A stretch of DNA of 6,093 nucleotides. It comes from Clostridiales bacterium. GTDB taxonomy: Bacteria; Bacillota; Clostridia; Oscillospirales; Oscillospiraceae. Location of the stretch: positions 1 through 6,093 of the forward strand of contig JAHZFC010000075.1 of assembly GCA_019421525.1 (NCBI GenBank). The letters are read 5' to 3'. The translations under genes were made by a program, and so were the position numbers. Of the stretch, positions 3,480 to 6,093 are shown piece after piece. Each line of letters starts with the position of its first letter. Positions within the stretch are counted from its first letter, which is position 1. The notes beneath the pieces are model-generated. The model searched no databases. It saw nothing but the letters and a program-made list of their open reading frames with translations, and was not told the DNA's origin.

Positions 3480-6093
3480 ATGCTCACGATCTTATATCAC
3501 CGGGCCGGACAGGACATCCGGGGGGAGCTGCTGGAGCGCATGGCCCGGTCCACAGCCTCCCGGCGGCTGCTTCTGGTGCCGGAGCAGTACTCCCACGATA
3601 CGGAGCGGGCCCTGTGCCGCACCCTGGGCAACGCCGGGGCCAGCCGGTGCGAGGTGCTCTCCTTCACCCGCCTGTCCGCCCGGGTGGCGGACGTGGCCGG
3701 GGGCGGGGCGGTCCCCACCCTGGACGCGGGGGGACGGGTGCTGATGCTCTACCGGGCCATGCGCCAGGTGGAGCAGATGCTGAAAAGCTACAAGGCCGCC
3801 TCCCGGAAGCCCGCCTTCCTCACCGGGCTGCTGGCCTCCCTGGACGAGTGCCGCAGCTACGCCGTCACCCCCCAGGCCCTCACTGGGGCGGGGGAGGCCC
3901 TGGGCGGCCCCCAGGGGGACAAGCTGCGGGACATCGGCCTCATTTACGCCGCCTATGAGGCCCTGGCCGCCCAGGGACGGGCCGACCCCCGCAGCCGCCT
4001 GGACCGGCTGGCCCAGGCTCTCCATGACACCAGCTGGGCCCGGGGCAGGGAGGTGTGGGTGTGGGGCTTTACCGACTTTACCCCCCAGGAGGGGGCGGTG
4101 CTGGGCCAGCTCATGGCCCAGGCCCCGGTGACGGTGGCCCTGACCTGCGACATGGCCGACCCATCGGACATCTTCGACCCGGCCCGGCGGACGGCCTCCT
4201 ATCTGGAGCGGCTGGCCCGGCGGGCGGGGACGGGGGTGGAGCGGCGCACCGTCCTGCGGCCGATGGACCGTGCGGACAGCCTGGTCCACCTGGAGCAGCA
4301 GCTGTTCGCCCCGGACTTACAGCCCTGGCCGGGGGAGGGGGACGTGGTCCGCATGTCCGCCTCCGACCCCCGGCGGGAGGTGGAGCAGACGGCGGCGGAG
4401 ATCCTCCGCCTGGTGCGGGAGGAGGGATACCGCTTCCGGGACATCGCGGTGTGCGCCCGGGACTTCGCCCCCTATGAGGGGCTGGTGGACAGCGTGTTTG
4501 GCCAGTACGGCGTGCCGGTATTTTTGTCCACCATGACCGACGTGCTCCAGAAGCCGGTGCTGGCCCTGGTGACCGCCGCCCTGGCGGCGGCCGCCAACGA
4601 CTACCCCTATGAGGAGATGTTCCGCTACCTCAAGACGGGGCTGACGGATATCACCCCGGAGGAACGGGACGAGCTGGAGAACTACGTCCTCACCTGGGAC
4701 ATCAAGGGGGGCACCTGGACCCGGAAAAAGCCCTGGGACATGCACCCGGAGGGGTACGGCCTGGAGTTCTCAGAAGAGGACGCCGCCCTGGTGGAGCGGC
4801 TGGACGGCGTCCGCCGCCGGGTGATCGCCCCCCTGGAGAAGCTGCGGAAGGCCGCGGACCACACCGGCCGGGGGAGGGCGTTGGCCCTGTACCGCTTTCT
4901 GGAGGACATTGATCTCCCCCGGCGGCTGGAGGAGCGCTCCGCCGCCCTGGAGGAGCGGGGGGAGCTCAAGACCGCGGCGGAGTACCGCCAGCTGTGGGAC
5001 ATCCTGGCCGGGGCCCTGGAGCAGAGCGCCCTGCTGCTGGAGGACATGGAGCTGGAGCTGGAGGAGTTCTCCCGGCTGTTCTCCCTGGCCCTGAGCCAGT
5101 ACGACGTGGGCACCATCCCCGTGTCCCTGGACCGGGTGGCCGCCGGGGACGCGCCCCGGATGGCGGGGCGGACGGTGAAGGCCCTGTTCCTGCTGGGGGC
5201 GGACTCCCTGTCCATCCCCAGCTGCGCCGCCGCCCCCGGCGTGTTAACCGACCTGGACCGGGAGGCGCTGGCGGAGCTGGACCTCCAGCTGGCCCCCCGG
5301 CAGGGGGACAAGCTCCAGCGGGAGCTGACCATCGCCTATGAGAGCTGCGCCCTGCCCACCCGGCGGCTGTACGTCAGCTACGCCTGGTCCGACGGGGCGG
5401 GGGGCGACCGGGCCCCCTCCTTTTTGTACCAGCGGCTGGGGGCGCTCTTCCCGGACCTGCCGGAGGGAACGGCGGGGGAGGACTGCCGCCTGGCTGCCCC
5501 CGGCCCCGCCCTGGAGCTTGCGGGAGAGCGGGAGGACGTCTGCCGGGCCCTGTCCGCCCTGCCCGGCTGGGGGGAGCGGGCACAGCGCATCCGGCAGGCC
5601 GCCCACTGGCGGCGTGGGCGGCTGTCCGCCGACGGGGTGAAGGCCCTGTACGGCGGGACGGTGCCCATGTCCGCCACCCGGCTGGACCTGTACCAGTCCT
5701 GCCACTTCAGCCACTTCATGCGCTTCGGCCTGGAGGCCAAGCCCCGGCAGCGGGCGAAGTTTCGCCCCTCGGACTACGGCACCTTCATCCACGCGGTGCT
5801 GGAGGAGGTGCTCACCCAGGGCCTGTCCCTGCCCGGCGGGGCCGACGCCCTGGCAAACGACCCGGTGCTGCGCCGCACCCTCACCGCCCGGGCCGCCGAC
5901 CGCTATGAGGCGGAGGCCCTGTCCGGGCTGGAGGGGGAGACCGCCCGGTTCCGCCACACCTTCCAGCGGATGAAGCAGACCGCCCAGACGGTGGTGGACA
6001 GCGTGTGCGGGGAGCTGGCGGTGTCCGACTTCACCCCCGCCTATTTCGAGCTGGGCTTCGGCCGGGGGCAGGCCATGCCCCCCCTGGAGGCGG
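3480..6093 (+). CDS. addB: ATP-dependent helicase-nuclease subunit B (AddB), 5' part, runs off the window
   Basis: An uninterrupted 871-codon frame continues past the right edge; AddB proteins are usually about 1,150 residues, so roughly the last quarter is missing. AddB pairs with AddA to resect double-strand breaks, recognise Chi and load RecA; its own helicase fold is degenerate and its C-terminus is an Fe-S-stapled RecB-type nuclease. Family landmarks seen are LLLVPEQYS (30-38), LSFTRLS (60-66), GFTDFTPQE (196-204), AAEILRLVREEGYRFRDIAV (305-324), VPVFLS (345-350), YPYEEMFRYLKTGL (375-388) and LENYVLTWDIKGG (399-411). Near the window end, SATRLDLYQSCHFSHFMRFGL contributes Cys741, the expected first Fe-S ligand, and GTFIHAVLEE contains His771 of the nuclease. 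The remaining cysteines and nuclease residues lie outside. The N-terminus MLTILYHRAGQDIRGE lacks the usual GxxGxGKT Walker A loop. addA is expected next. PD-(D/E)XK family identity is secure; full activity cannot be judged. Confidence 0.93.
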   Translation, partial: MLTILYHRAGQDIRGELLERMARSTASRRLLLVPEQYSHDTERALCRTLGNAGASRCEVLSFTRLSARVADVAGGGAVPTLDAGGRVLMLYRAMRQVEQMLKSYKAASRKPAFLTGLLASLDECRSYAVTPQALTGAGEALGGPQGDKLRDIGLIYAAYEALAAQGRADPRSRLDRLAQALHDTSWARGREVWVWGFTDFTPQEGAVLGQLMAQAPVTVALTCDMADPSDIFDPARRTASYLERLARRAGTGVERRTVLRPMDRADSLVHLEQQLFAPDLQPWPGEGDVVRMSASDPRREVEQTAAEILRLVREEGYRFRDIAVCARDFAPYEGLVDSVFGQYGVPVFLSTMTDVLQKPVLALVTAALAAAANDYPYEEMFRYLKTGLTDITPEERDELENYVLTWDIKGGTWTRKKPWDMHPEGYGLEFSEEDAALVERLDGVRRRVIAPLEKLRKAADHTGRGRALALYRFLEDIDLPRRLEERSAALEERGELKTAAEYRQLWDILAGALEQSALLLEDMELELEEFSRLFSLALSQYDVGTIPVSLDRVAAGDAPRMAGRTVKALFLLGADSLSIPSCAAAPGVLTDLDREALAELDLQLAPRQGDKLQRELTIAYESCALPTRRLYVSYAWSDGAGGDRAPSFLYQRLGALFPDLPEGTAGEDCRLAAPGPALELAGEREDVCRALSALPGWGERAQRIRQAAHWRRGRLSADGVKALYGGTVPMSATRLDLYQSCHFSHFMRFGLEAKPRQRAKFRPSDYGTFIHAVLEEVLTQGLSLPGGADALANDPVLRRTLTARAADRYEAEALSGLEGETARFRHTFQRMKQTAQTVVDSVCGELAVSDFTPAYFELGFGRGQAMPPLEA

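Noticed and set aside
3492..4289. Long open frames antisense to or out of frame with addB (also 4682-5332 and 5244-5957 minus; 3614-3958 and 4055-4477 plus)
   Set aside because: All are compositional shadows in very GC-rich coding DNA. The frame from 3480 carries all recognisable AddB motifs without interruption.
1..6093. CRISPR arrays, insertion sequences, tRNA or rRNA genes, phage or defence genes
   Set aside because: No regularly spaced repeats, transposase frames, terminal inverted repeats or RNA gene signatures were found; the window appears to be ordinary chromosome apart from the points listed.

Overview
This window reads as GC-rich bacterial chromosome from an anaerobic Firmicute. 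It is most likely a clostridial gut-type organism of the Oscillospiraceae (Flavonifractor, Lawsonibacter or Pseudoflavonifractor-like). That assignment is inference from three things: AddB-type recombination machinery, which is typical of Firmicutes; codons ending mostly in G or C; and an Fe-S flavin ene-reductase of the BaiCD/FadH type common in gut clostridia. No marker in the window fixes the genus.

Layout from left to right. Positions 1-190 hold no credible gene but contain a dense run of five stem-loops that looks like a structured intergenic repeat. Positions 192-229 are a textbook intrinsic terminator for the minus strand. Positions 246-2216 (minus) encode a 656-residue, three-domain oxidoreductase: an Old Yellow Enzyme barrel, a 4Fe-4S motif, and FAD and NAD(P) Rossmann domains. 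Its long leader (about 2217-2416) contains a 17-codon ORF with a perfect Shine-Dalgarno, a possible second small ORF linked by a TGATG overlap, and a GC-rich hairpin. A good sigma-A promoter (TTGAAT-N17-TAAAAT) drives the leader. Promoter, leader, enzyme and terminator form one apparently complete transcription unit.

Reading rightward from the same intergenic region are gluQRS (2527-3456), a glutamyl-queuosine tRNA(Asp) synthetase, and, 23 bases further on, the first 871 codons of addB (3480 to the window end), a subunit of the AddAB helicase-nuclease. The close spacing and good Shine-Dalgarno suggest co-transcription; addA would be expected just beyond the window. A possible rightward extended -10 overlaps the leftward -10, so this could be one symmetric bidirectional promoter.

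The two units have unrelated jobs: reduction of an unknown unsaturated substrate on the left, tRNA modification and DNA break repair on the right. No CRISPR array, transposase, tRNA or rRNA was seen. The points most worth following up are the small-ORF leader of the ene-reductase, the enzyme's atypical active site, the AddB N-terminus without a Walker A motif, the overlapping divergent promoters and the hairpin cluster at the left edge.
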